Shown piece after piece: positions 1 through 8,336 of a stretch of 64,000 nt of DNA (positions are counted from its first letter, which is position 1; every line of letters starts with the position of its first letter). Under the pieces are notes generated by a model. That model had not been told where the DNA came from. It saw only the letters and a program-made list of their open reading frames with translations, and ran no database searches. The position numbers were made by a program, and so were the translations under genes. The DNA comes from Channa striata (lineage: Eukaryota; Chordata; Actinopteri; Anabantiformes; Channidae). The stretch spans positions 21,338,040 to 21,402,039 of the forward strand of contig CM065170.1 of NCBI GenBank assembly GCA_033026295.1, read 5' to 3'.

Positions 1-340
1 TGTAATAATCATTGGATTCCGTCTATTTGTCTAAATCAGGACTCTCACATGTATGTTGAAATGCGACATTGAATATTACACGCAGTAATCATGTTTAAAC
101 ATTTTAACTTCCACAGTATAACCATTATAATATGTTGCTTTGTCTTATAATGTGAGATTTTGGGCTTGATGAAAATAGAAATCTATATTTGACTTCGTGT
201 GATTCAACCGAACAAAGATTTCATTTGATCTAGGAGGAGGGACTCGCTCTCCCCTCCGCTGTAAATTTAAATTTAGCAGCAACGCCTCATAGTTTGGGCG
301 ACGCCCCAACAATATAAAATAAAGTTAAAATTCCTTTGTT

Positions 341-373
341 CCAAGAAGTTCCAAGAAGCTCCAAGAAGTTCGA
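341..373 (+). repeat. 10-bp tandem repeat (TTCCAAGAAG), about 3.3 copies
   Basis: The unit TTCCAAGAAG repeats head to tail about three times, with one T-to-C change and a partial fourth copy. It lies downstream of an AATAAA-containing AT stretch. The spacing does not fit a canonical heat-shock element, so no function is claimed. Confidence 0.6.
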
Positions 374-420
374 GGGGAGGAGTTCCACTTCGAGCTCCAT
401 CCTCAAGAAGAAATGTGCCT

Positions 421-440
421 CAGCTAAGAAAGCTTAGCTG
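421..440. other. Perfect 8-bp inverted repeat (hairpin)
   Basis: CAGCTAAG and CTTAGCTG flank a 4-nt AAAG spacer, forming a perfect stem. It sits in the AT-rich flank just after the 10-bp repeat. It could be a transcript hairpin or chance. Confidence 0.45.
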
Positions 441-1641
441 AAGTTGTTCAAATTACTTTTATCGTCAATTCTCTCGTTTGTAACTTTTCGAACTATTTTT
501 AAAGCGCGCACGTCTTTGCTGCCTATTTTTGTATTAGTTATTTTGACGATTGAACTCCAAACCAAACTTCCATTTTTGTTTGTAACTAGAAAATCTGTCA
601 AAGTTAGTCCAGACCGAGCCCGAGGAGAATGCTCCTGTGGGCCGGAGAAATCTTTGCAGCCACAGCGGATCCTCGCTCTGATAGCTCGCCTGTTAACAGA
701 CCCGAGACGGTCCGTCCTGCTCTACAAAAGAACCGGTACCGATTGACGGCTAACCTGGCAGAACAACCTCCAGCGGCTCCCAGGCCAAGTACAAATATCT
801 CTCTCTATTCTATGAAAATGGCTGGTGTCCGTAAAGCCAATAAACCATTGGAGCCTTTATGAAGTTTCTTTGTAGAGTTTCTAAAATATAATTTCCGTTA
901 CTTAGAGGTAAATAGTGACTCGAATCCTTTCCTCTAGCCCAAATTCATCACACGCATACTTGCACAATTTATCCGTCTACTTAGAATTGGTTGTTTCATG
1001 TTTGTTGTCTATTCGTTTATTCCATTTATTCCATATATCCATATATCCATATACGTACCCATACTTCAATATTCTCAGTAGTTGTAGGTTAACAAATAAT
1101 TAAAGGAACTGGTTCTGTGTTTGTCTTTCTTCAGTTAAGCAGACAGAAGTCACTGAAACGAAAGAACTCATAATAAGAGACTGATCTTTGGGTTAAATTG
1201 TTGTTACTTCATTCTATTGTTAGGTTGGACCATCAACGGTTCATATAATATAATAATTATAGCGTGGTTCCGCTCAAAATTGAACCTGGTGCCCTAAATT
1301 CGAGGAAATTAATGTTTTATATTAATATCAAATCACCCAAATATACGAGTTCTGCTACAATACAAACAGAAGGACAAGACGGTACGTGGCTGCGATTATG
1401 AACAAATTTCATCTGAGCTCATTGAGCCCGCGCCGGTCCTTGCCCGTCTCGGCTCTCGCGACTCTGTCGAGCCGAGATGCTTTGTCCGACCATCCGCTTG
1501 GGTCTTTGTGCCGCTTGGGTCGCCGTTCCGAGACCGCTCCCTCGAACACGTCCCGCCGTCGCTTCGCGCTTCTTGCTCCTGACGCCCGCTCGCCTCCCCT
1601 CATTTCCAGGGAAAGACTACCGTTTGACTCAAGCAGAGTCC

Positions 1642-2979
1642 TCATGGCGTCCGCAGGCGCCTCGATTTCCACGGACTCCTGTTTGCGGGCTCTCCCTTCA
1701 CTGCCATCATGGTGACAGCATAGTCCCGCTTCAGCATGTCGGGGGAGAAGGAGTCGCAGCCGTGCACCTTGTTGAACACGTCCGACGCTTCCAGCCACTC
1801 CCAGTCGTACTCCAGCTCCGTCAGGGGCTTGCGAGCACCCTCGTCTGTCCTCAGGAGTATCCTGTCTTGATGGTACACGGTCCGCGTGGCGCAGAACGAA
1901 CTCACGTTTCCCACCGGCACGCCGGCGTAATTGTCCGTGTGCACGCTTAACCTGGGGCCGTGGAATGTGCCTCTCGGACCCCGTCTGGCTTCCCTCAAGG
2001 GCCCGGCGTCGCTGCATCCCGGAGGCTCGTCGCCCGCCTTGGCTCTCGCCACGACCCCTCCGTAGTACAGGGGCGCGGTGCACCGGAACACTTCTCCTCC
2101 GAGTGCGCATTTGTTGAACTTGAGCTCGTTCAGGGGCTCCACGCCGGCCGTCGCCTCCAGTATCAGAGAGCGCACGGGGTCCTCGGCGAAGTCCAAAGAG
2201 AATGTCACTCTGACGCCTCGGGCCGCCGAGTCGTCGTCTCCGCTCGCCCCCTCGTCTGCAGTGGTCGTGCAATGTCCGAACGCGTTCACGGCCTCCAGCT
2301 CGCCTCTGTCGTACGCGTCGACCATGGCTTTGCCCAGTTGATCCCAAAAGCCGGCGTGCGAGTCCGGGGCGTAGAGAGCCAGCATGTCGTACACCGCCTC
2401 GAGCGGCACGGTCACGGAGCTCACCTTCTTCGGGCGAGCGTATCCCCGTCTGCTGTGCGGCGCGTTCTGAGACGACGCGCACTTGTAGGTGCATAGCCTG
2501 TAGCTCCTCGGGCCCGACTCGCTTCGAGCAGGGGCCTTGCAGTTCGAACACAGCTGCAGCATCTCGTGAGCCGTGTTGCTGCCGCCCTTGAATTCCCCCT
2601 CGTCTTTCAGGGTGGTCTTGAGACCCTGCTCGTGGATCTGGGAGAGGACGTACCCCAGCGCCTTGCAGGCGAAGCGTCCCTGTATGTCCACCACTCGAGG
2701 GCATATGTCCGGGAGACAGGCGGCCGCGCACAGCTTGTACGCGGCGTTCGTCTCCAGGCAGATCTGGCCGAACGACAGCTTGTCCAACGCTTCCAGTCGG
2801 TTACTGTTCAACTGCGCCATGAAGCTCCTCAGGTCGGGGAAAGCCTTCTCGTGCGGGACCTCGGTCCACGGGGGGACCCATACGTCGAACACAAAGTGAC
2901 AGGCCAGTTTCATGGCCTCGGCAAACACCAACTGGTTTATGCAGAAGGACACCCGCCGACTCGCGGCCCCCGTGCACAC
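1642..2979 (-). CDS. C-terminal fragment (about 445 codons) of the P-loop gene
   Basis: A long open frame with balanced, protein-like composition and no stop for 1.3 kb. It includes a Cys-containing stretch (residues about 83-170, several CxxC-like pairs such as CSNC). Near 1670 the plausible reading moves to the frame that ends at 1409, giving a Lys/Arg-rich tail that could be a nuclear localisation signal. Function unknown; taken as the C-terminal half of the helicase/primase-like gene. Confidence 0.45.
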   Translation of the reverse strand: MCTGAASRRVSFCINQLVFAEAMKLACHFVFDVWVPPWTEVPHEKAFPDLRSFMAQLNSNRLEALDKLSFGQICLETNAAYKLCAAACLPDICPRVVDIQGRFACKALGYVLSQIHEQGLKTTLKDEGEFKGGSNTAHEMLQLCSNCKAPARSESGPRSYRLCTYKCASSQNAPHSRRGYARPKKVSSVTVPLEAVYDMLALYAPDSHAGFWDQLGKAMVDAYDRGELEAVNAFGHCTTTADEGASGDDDSAARGVRVTFSLDFAEDPVRSLILEATAGVEPLNELKFNKCALGGEVFRCTAPLYYGGVVARAKAGDEPPGCSDAGPLREARRGPRGTFHGPRLSVHTDNYAGVPVGNVSSFCATRTVYHQDRILLRTDEGARKPLTELEYDWEWLEASDVFNKVHGCDSFSPDMLKRDYAVTMMAVKGEPANRSPWKSRRLRTP

Positions 2980-3211
2980 GATGTGACTGGAGTAAAGGGG
3001 CCGTCATGCACGCGTCCCTGGCCGCGTCGAACCTCCGTCCGAACTGCATTATCTCGGACTCGGCTATCATCGTGGCTGACTGAATCAGGTTCTGCCTGTA
3101 CAGGCACGCGGTGGCCAGCCTGTCCATTTTCAGTCTCTCCACGGTGTCCTGAAGCTGCTTGGAACTGCGTGTTCGCGTCACGTGCATCGGGAACTCAGAT
3201 TCCATGATCAC
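2801..3211 (-). CDS. Middle fragment of the P-loop gene
   Basis: The first 75 or so codons (3211 to about 2985) read like a real helical protein segment following the NTPase core. The remainder is out of frame with the overlapping 445-codon ORF and is probably spurious. The shift lies near 2975-3000. No motif is recognised. Confidence 0.4.
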   Translation of the reverse strand: MIMESEFPMHVTRTRSSKQLQDTVERLKMDRLATACLYRQNLIQSATMIAESEIMQFGRRFDAARDACMTAPLLQSHRVHGGRESAGVLLHKPVGVCRGHETGLSLCVRRMGPPVDRGPAREGFPRPEELHGAVEQ

Positions 3212-3310
3212 GATCTGCCCACGCCGCTCACGGCCCAGCGTGTTGGTGTTCCACCTTTCCGCTGGCGTGATACTTGACGGTGTCCACCTTTCCGCTGTTT
3301 GCGCCCCTGC

Positions 3311-4765
3311 TCACCACGCCGCTCTCCAACACGCCGTGTCCAGGAGATTTTTGAACGTGTTGGGGATCACGTTGGACTCCTTGTCCAACGCCTTTATGTT
3401 TTTCTCGTGGGTGATGTAAGCGTCGTTTATCATTACCACGCAAGCGTTCCTCTGCCGCTTGTACTTGAAGGCTTGCGGAGTGAAGGACGTGAGCGTCTCT
3501 ATGCAACCTTTCACTTGCTTGAACTGACAGTTCAGCACGTTGTTCGCGTAGCTCTTGCCCTCTCCCGGGCCCGTGATGTTGAACAGCATGACCCGTTCGA
3601 TCGTGTACCGGGGTGCGGTGTTGGCCACTATGTAGTTGAACGTGGTGGATGCTTGGAACATCCTGCCTACCTCGAGGCTGTCGGAGAACAGGTAGCGCAC
3701 TAGCGCGTGGTCGTACACTTTTACCGGATCGAGCGAGCGCGGGTCCTCGGCGTAGTCGCCGCTCCCGGTCCCGGCGGAGAGGTACAGATCCTCGTGTATG
3801 TCCGGGAGAGCGCGTCCCAGAGACAGGTACGAGCTAAGGGTTCTCCCGTCCATCAGGTCCGAGAGTCCCGCGTACAGCAAGTCGCCGTCCGAAGCCCGGT
3901 TCTTCGCCAGGATGTTGAACACCATGTCGGCTATGCTCTCAAACTGTCTGCTTCCCCTGTATTTCGTTTTCATTTCCTTGCTCAGACGCTCCAGTTTACC
4001 CAAGTGAGGGTACAGGTGTGCAAAGTAGTGGCTGTAGTCGTCTTTGCTCACGAGAAACGGGTGTCGGTCGGACGCGTTGTAGAAACACGCGTAGGCCGTC
4101 TGGCAGTCTCCTCGACATTCCCCGTTGGGCTCGCGTGGGTCTTTGCGTAGCCGTGGACAGTGGCATCGGGCGCCGCTCAGCAGCGACGCAAGGGTGCGAG
4201 TCCTGCGCTTACTCTTTATCTCGCTCAGCACTTTCGCGATGCGAGGCCTTGTCACGGGCATGTGTCGGTGAATCATGGAGCCCACGAACAGATCAGGTAT
4301 CTCCCGGTCTATCAGCTTTTCCAGAGAGTACTTGAAGACAAGCAGTTCCCCCACAGCAATTTTGCTTCTGTGAGAAGGAGAAGAAGCAGAAGAAGAAGTA
4401 GAAGAAAAAGAGTAGAGGGCGCGCGTGAACGTTTTCACTCTGTCCACGAATCTGGAGTCGCTCGCGATATTCGCGTTGTACCTTTGCATGACTTTGTGCT
4501 TTTGCCATTTTCCCTCGGTGAGTTTCGAGACTAGCCAAGCAAAGAGGGCCTTGCCTTTCCCTCTGCTCTCCGTGTCAGTGACCCGGGCTATCGCGTTGTC
4601 TATCACCTTGAGGCTTAGGTCCGAGATGGATTCAGGCAGGACCATCACCTGCCTCCCCGTTTGGCTCGTGGGTGTGTACATGGACCCTTGCAAATCCTTG
4701 ACTTTCTTCCTGTCTAACTTAGCAAAGTTCAGCGTGTCGGTACAGATGTCCAACCACTCAACCAC
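3311..4765 (-). CDS. P-loop NTPase core fragment (484 codons)
   Basis: The longest open piece of the broken minus-strand gene. Reading from 4765, a Cys/His cluster lies at about residues 201-227 (C201, H202, C203, C217, C221, C227) and could bind zinc. A Walker A motif GPGEGKS is at about residues 399-405, followed by a hydrophobic strand ending in MINDA (about 445-449) that fits Walker B. The frame is lost about 30 codons later. A run of Ser codons near residues 119-131 corresponds to a purine/pyrimidine-biased tract at 4371-4414. There is no ATG at the 5' end of this frame: the first codon is GTG, so it is a continuation rather than an independent gene. Confidence 0.55.
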   Translation of the reverse strand: MVEWLDICTDTLNFAKLDRKKVKDLQGSMYTPTSQTGRQVMVLPESISDLSLKVIDNAIARVTDTESRGKGKALFAWLVSKLTEGKWQKHKVMQRYNANIASDSRFVDRVKTFTRALYSFSSTSSSASSPSHRSKIAVGELLVFKYSLEKLIDREIPDLFVGSMIHRHMPVTRPRIAKVLSEIKSKRRTRTLASLLSGARCHCPRLRKDPREPNGECRGDCQTAYACFYNASDRHPFLVSKDDYSHYFAHLYPHLGKLERLSKEMKTKYRGSRQFESIADMVFNILAKNRASDGDLLYAGLSDLMDGRTLSSYLSLGRALPDIHEDLYLSAGTGSGDYAEDPRSLDPVKVYDHALVRYLFSDSLEVGRMFQASTTFNYIVANTAPRYTIERVMLFNITGPGEGKSYANNVLNCQFKQVKGCIETLTSFTPQAFKYKRQRNACVVMINDAYITHEKNIKALDKESNVIPNTFKNLLDTACWRAAW

Positions 4766-5375
4766 TCATCGCGTTGTTCAAAGACACCGCTTTCTGTCTG
4801 ACTAGCTGAAGTCGCATGAAGGCGTTGTACGCTTCTACCTGAAGCTCCTCGTCTCGTCTCATCCCGTCAGCCGAGCCGTCGCCCGCACCGTCTTCGTCGG
4901 GCACGGTCCTGAATACACCCATGTTCACGTCCTCCGCGTTGATGAGCCTCGACAACTGGCTCCTCCCCTCGGCGTCTGCGGTCAAGTTTGAAGCTCCCGT
5001 GTCATCGGAAAACTCCTCCTTGTCGGTGTCCAAAACGAAACAGAAAAGGCGTCCGTGCGCGAAATCTTCTCTGACGGGAGGGGACATGCTTGCAAAATCG
5101 GGATTTTCCAGAGTAACCTGGAGAACCTGCCCTTTGCAACAATATGTGAGATAAATGAGCATTTGAAATAACGCTCTCTCACAGGGCCCCAAGGCGGCGA
5201 ACGACAGTTCGTCCGACACTCTGTCGTACAAAGCGTCCGTTTCCACTGCTAGAAAAAGGGCTCTTCTCTTACAAGGTACCTCGATCCTTTTAATCACAGC
5301 GGTGTCATGCTCTCTGTAGGGTGGCTTGAGACCCTCTATGTATGTTGATTTAGTTTTGTTTGCCATGACTCGCAT
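4758..5375 (-). CDS. N-terminal fragment (205 codons) of the P-loop gene
   Basis: The ORF opens with ATG at 5375, with a second in-frame ATG three codons on, and ends at a TGA inside an 8-bp tandem duplication (GAGTGGTT twice, about 4754-4769). It is acidic in its second half and has no motif I recognise. It is probably the start of the gene continued in another frame at 4765. It faces the polymerase gene across the 20-bp minisatellite, so its promoter should lie in 5376-5480. The alternative is a small separate gene overlapping the next one. Confidence 0.5.
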   Translation of the reverse strand: MRVMANKTKSTYIEGLKPPYREHDTAVIKRIEVPCKRRALFLAVETDALYDRVSDELSFAALGPCERALFQMLIYLTYCCKGQVLQVTLENPDFASMSPPVREDFAHGRLFCFVLDTDKEEFSDDTGASNLTADAEGRSQLSRLINAEDVNMGVFRTVPDEDGAGDGSADGMRRDEELQVEAYNAFMRLQLVRQKAVSLNNAMSG

Positions 5376-6109
5376 GCCCCAGTGAGCAGAAACTGCGCAG
5401 AGCAGCTGCTCTGGGTTGCTCTCGGGTCTAGCACTGCTCAGATCTGACTGCTGCGATTCAATGCCTTAGTCAATGAACAGCGGTCGGACGCTCTGAATGG
5501 CGGTCGGACACTCTGAGTGGCGGTCGGATGCTCTGAGTAGCGGTCGGACGATCTGTGGGTCGGTCGGACGTTCTGAATAGCGGCCGGAGGCTCTGAATAG
5601 CGGTCGGAGGCCCTGAATAGCGGTCGGACGCTCAGAGTAGCGGTCGGAGGCTCTGAATAGCGGTCGGAGGCTCTGAATGTCGGTCAGACGCTCAGAGTAG
5701 CGGTCGGAGGCTCTGAATGGCGGTCGGACGGGGCGGGGCGGAAGCTCTGAGGGGCGGTCGGATGTTTTCTGGGTCGGTGGGATGCTCTCAGTAGCGGTCG
5801 GATGCTCTGAGGGTCGGTCGGACGCTCTGAATAGCGGTCGGAAGCTCTGAGTAGCGGTCGGAGGCTCTGAGTAGTGGTCGGATGCTTTCTGGGTCGGTCG
5901 GATGCTCTGATGGTCGGTCAGAGTGGAAGCTGGATTGTCCTAAAAAAGACTGGATTCTTTGAGTGGCGGTCGGACGGTACAGCGTACGGTCGTATGGACT
6001 GATCACCGACTCAAAAGTGACAGGCCAAAAGTTCGTGAGTCATAAAAGGAAAGGTTTGAGAGAGTAAACCCAGCGTCTATCCAACTCTGAATTTCCGCCC
6101 CCGGAGACC
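5376..6109. promoter_or_regulatory. Divergent intergenic region between the P-loop gene and DNA polymerase; candidate bidirectional promoter or origin
   Basis: The two large replication-type genes are transcribed away from each other across 734 bp. Most of it is the 20-bp minisatellite at 5480-5925. A TATA-like CATAAAAGG lies at about 6041-6049, some 60 bp before the polymerase ATG at 6110. In HSV-1, oriL lies between the divergent ICP8 and polymerase genes, so an origin role here is a reasonable but untested inference. No dnaA-like or UL9-like box is claimed. Confidence 0.45.
5480..5925 (+). repeat. GC-rich 20-bp minisatellite, about 22 copies
   Basis: A tandem array with unit near GCGGTCGGACGCTCTGAATA. 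The CGGTCGGA core is well kept; the following GCTCTGA(A/G)T(A/G) part varies. Some copies are interrupted, for example by a GGGGCGGGGCGGAAG insert near 5730. Because 20 is not a multiple of 3, ORFs across it (such as minus-strand 6006-5788) are artefacts. It fills the divergent intergenic region. Confidence 0.85.
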
Positions 6110-7867
6110 ATGGACGATCCTATGCCGTTCGTGAACTTGTTCCCCGACATATATCCAAAGCGCAGAGCTGTGCCGTATCTGGAAGAGGGCTCGATAGGAG
6201 TTTTGATCAAATCTGTGATGTTTCACAGGAACGAAGAGGCGCTCCTGTGTAGGGGCTTGGTGCTGCACGCCCGCGACGGCAACAGGATCTACGACACGGT
6301 GTGTTTCAAGGTCGTGGACATCACGCCCGTGGTGGGGTACGACCTGGATCTGGTCCGTGATCAAGGCGATGCCGAAGAGAGCTGGAGTCAGGTGAGCCAG
6401 GTGTGGTCCAGGCACTTCGTCCAAGAGCCCGTGGACATCGGCGTTCTCTATGACGACATCAAAAGGAAAGTAAATGCTAGGGTTTTCCCGATAAGGAGCA
6501 TTGCCCTGGCCAGGAGATACATGGAAAACGTGAAGGGAGCGCTGACGTTTGGGGATTTCTGCTCCGACACCGGGTACTACGTGGCTCGCGACGGCAACAC
6601 GCCGGCTTTGTGCTGCGACGTTATGTTCGGCCGAATGTATTTCGTCCCTGAGGAGAAGGCCAACGGGACCTTGTCCCCCTGCGAGCTCGTGTACGACCAC
6701 AAGAGGTCGGAGGCCAAGGCCAGACTCTTCGATACCACACACGCTCCGCACTTCTACAGGGCTGCGTGCCTGGACATAGAGACCGTGGTCGACGAGTCCT
6801 TGAGGTGCGACTATTTCGCTCACAGGTTCCCTTACTGCACGGAGCGCGCGGTCGCGGAGATGAGTGCGTATCGCGGCAGACTGATGAAGATCCTGAGCGA
6901 GGGCCAAAAGGACTTGTGCAAACAGTCGGGTCGCGTGTCCATCCCCGCTCTCGCAGGAGACATGCCGGGACAAGAGCACAAAATCACGTGCGTCTCCCTC
7001 GTGATTGTCAACTCGCACCTGCCCAAGCCGGGGCCAGGGCGTCACAGGAAAAAACTGATAGTGGTCTACAACAAGCGCAAGGTGAACGACGAGCTCCACC
7101 CTGAGGTCGACCACGAGCTAGCCACGGGCTCCGGAGTCGAGAGCACGTCCAGGATCGCTTTCTACCTGTGTTCGGGCGAACTCGCGCTCCTCGAGAAAAC
7201 CGTGGCGCTGCTCCATCGCCACGGGGTGGAAGTCCTGTACGTCTACAACGCTGAGTTTGACGTGAGGGTCATGGAGCAACGGGTGCACTTCTACGCGGAG
7301 TCGAATTACGCCAAGGGAGCAGACTCGGAAACGGTGCTCTGCGCTCCTGGGTGCCTGGCGCGGGCTCTTTGTGACCAGGAGCCTCTCGGAAGACCTGCCG
7401 CCTTTCTTCCAGTTCGAGTCCGTGCGTTATCTGGAGATGTACAGGGACATGCTCACGTCCGTGGGTTCGGTCCTGAGCCGAGGCAAGCTCACCGAGTGGA
7501 AGCTCACCGAGTGGAAGCTCAGACTAGCGGCGTCGCACGTGGAAAAGTTCAACAAAGAGAAGGCCAAGCTCGGTCACTTCAAGATGATCGGCTCCGGCAT
7601 GACGGTCGTGGATCTGTACAGGATGGCGGGGACCAGGTGGATCAAATTCGCCTGCACGAGCATGAAGCTGAACGACGTGGCGCCTTTCGTGATCACCAAA
7701 GACATAGAGCTGCGAGGGAAACCCCCCAAGGACCCGCAGAAGCTGCGGAAGCTCGCCGACGTGGCCTACTCGAAAATGGACGAGATGATCCATCGAGGGG
7801 GGAAGAGCCTGTTCGCGGTGTTGCTCTACAACTTGGTCGATTCGCAACTGTGCGCCCGGCTAACTAA
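6110..7867 (+). CDS. Polymerase N-terminal and 3'-5' exonuclease fragment
   Basis: Opens at the ATG at 6110 (context GAGACCATGG, good for a eukaryotic start). Residues 1 to about 415 are polymerase-like and include Exo I (D and E of DIET, near residues 221-223) and Exo II (NAEFD, near residue 380). After about 7360 the believable frame is the one running 7371-8336, so the last 165 or so codons here are out-of-frame translation. Confidence 0.65.
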   Translation: MDDPMPFVNLFPDIYPKRRAVPYLEEGSIGVLIKSVMFHRNEEALLCRGLVLHARDGNRIYDTVCFKVVDITPVVGYDLDLVRDQGDAEESWSQVSQVWSRHFVQEPVDIGVLYDDIKRKVNARVFPIRSIALARRYMENVKGALTFGDFCSDTGYYVARDGNTPALCCDVMFGRMYFVPEEKANGTLSPCELVYDHKRSEAKARLFDTTHAPHFYRAACLDIETVVDESLRCDYFAHRFPYCTERAVAEMSAYRGRLMKILSEGQKDLCKQSGRVSIPALAGDMPGQEHKITCVSLVIVNSHLPKPGPGRHRKKLIVVYNKRKVNDELHPEVDHELATGSGVESTSRIAFYLCSGELALLEKTVALLHRHGVEVLYVYNAEFDVRVMEQRVHFYAESNYAKGADSETVLCAPGCLARALCDQEPLGRPAAFLPVRVRALSGDVQGHAHVRGFGPEPRQAHRVEAHRVEAQTSGVARGKVQQREGQARSLQDDRLRHDGRGSVQDGGDQVDQIRLHEHEAERRGAFRDHQRHRAARETPQGPAEAAEARRRGLLENGRDDPSRGEEPVRGVALQLGRFATVRPAN

Positions 7868-8336
7868 AGCTCTCAGGCCGGTGTCCGCGCTGTTCCACAG
7901 GTGCAGAATCACGCTCAACATAGACGTGGTGGTCCATGGGCGAGGGGACACGTTCAGGGGGTTTGTGCAGAACATCCACTCGGTGCAGATGCCTCAGCTG
8001 AAGTATGTGCTCGACAAACTCAGGGCGAAGGCCGGGCCGGCGGGGAAGGACCTCGGTAGCCGCGCTCGTTGGGATCCCAAGCTCGGGTTGGATAAAGACA
8101 GCGATGAAAAGTGGAAGGGGGGCTCGGTGTGCGATCCCCTCACCGGCCTGCATCCGGGCCCGGTATGGGCCTGGAGCTGGCTTTCGACTTCGCCAGCATG
8201 TACCCGTCCATCATGTGCGCTCTCAACATCTCCCCCGAGACCACGGTACCGTGGCCCCCGAGCCGCTTCGGGCACGATCTCACTGGCTGGGTCTGTTACA
8301 GCTGGGAGACCGAGGGCTTCGACTATACCTCGCTGA
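7371..8336 (+). CDS. Polymerase Exo III to pre-palm fragment
   Basis: A continuation in a second frame, credible from about 7365 to 8160. It includes a 15-bp in-frame tandem duplication (7491-7520, repeating KLTEW), the Exo III-like region and a GGSVCDP segment that normally sits just before motif A of herpesvirus polymerases. The frame is lost in a G/C run near 8155-8170. Confidence 0.55.
   Translation: MTRSLSEDLPPFFQFESVRYLEMYRDMLTSVGSVLSRGKLTEWKLTEWKLRLAASHVEKFNKEKAKLGHFKMIGSGMTVVDLYRMAGTRWIKFACTSMKLNDVAPFVITKDIELRGKPPKDPQKLRKLADVAYSKMDEMIHRGGKSLFAVLLYNLVDSQLCARLTKALRPVSALFHRCRITLNIDVVVHGRGDTFRGFVQNIHSVQMPQLKYVLDKLRAKAGPAGKDLGSRARWDPKLGLDKDSDEKWKGGSVCDPLTGLHPGPVWAWSWLSTSPACTRPSCALSTSPPRPRYRGPRAASGTISLAGSVTAGRPRASTIPR

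Larger units (their letters stand above)
1..1384. other. AT-rich left flank, no recognisable gene
   Basis: The stretch is AT-rich, unlike the GC-rich block that begins near 1385. Short ORFs here (for example 444-746) show no recognisable domain. It holds a short 10-bp repeat and a hairpin, listed separately. Some of it has the look of an LTR or viral non-coding region (AATAAA-rich, a possible primer-site-like string near 1287), but I could not find matching LTR ends. It may be host DNA or the non-coding edge of the inserted element. Confidence 0.4.
1409..5375 (-). pseudogene. Broken herpesvirus-like replication gene with P-loop NTPase (candidate helicase-primase component)
   Basis: Protein-like sequence runs from the ATG at 5375 to a TGA at 1409, roughly 1,300 codons, but changes reading frame near 4760, 3325, 3255, 2985 and 1670. 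Pieces in order: 5375-4758 (acidic N-terminal part), 4765-3311 (Cys/His cluster, Walker A GPGEGKS, Walker B-like CVVMINDA), a short piece around 3330-3255, 3211 to about 2985, 2979 to about 1650, and a basic tail to 1409. Length, P-loop and position divergent from the DNA polymerase suggest a replication helicase or primase of an alloherpesvirus. I cannot tell an SF3/D5-type ATPase from another class by eye. As read, no single product could be made. The breaks may be decay in the host genome or consensus errors. The family assignment is inference; the P-loop and frame changes are seen. Confidence 0.6.

Noticed and set aside
1..1384. Solo LTR of a retrovirus
   Set aside because: Some LTR-like features (AATAAA signals, a TGG string near 1287), but no paired ends, no target duplication and no gag/pol sequence next to it.
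1386..3207. Plus-strand ORFs 1386-1715, 1477-1950, 1960-2496 and 2566-3207
   Set aside because: Antisense to the minus-strand P-loop gene. They are long only because GC-rich DNA has few stops, and their Arg/Pro/Ser-rich translations show no domain.
5788..6006. Minus-strand ORF with repeated SDRYSEL
   Set aside because: It is simply the translation of the 20-bp minisatellite.
6077..7114. 345-codon minus-strand ORF opposite the polymerase
   Set aside because: Lies antisense to the exonuclease region whose motifs are clear on the + strand. Its His/Val-rich composition is that of a shadow frame.
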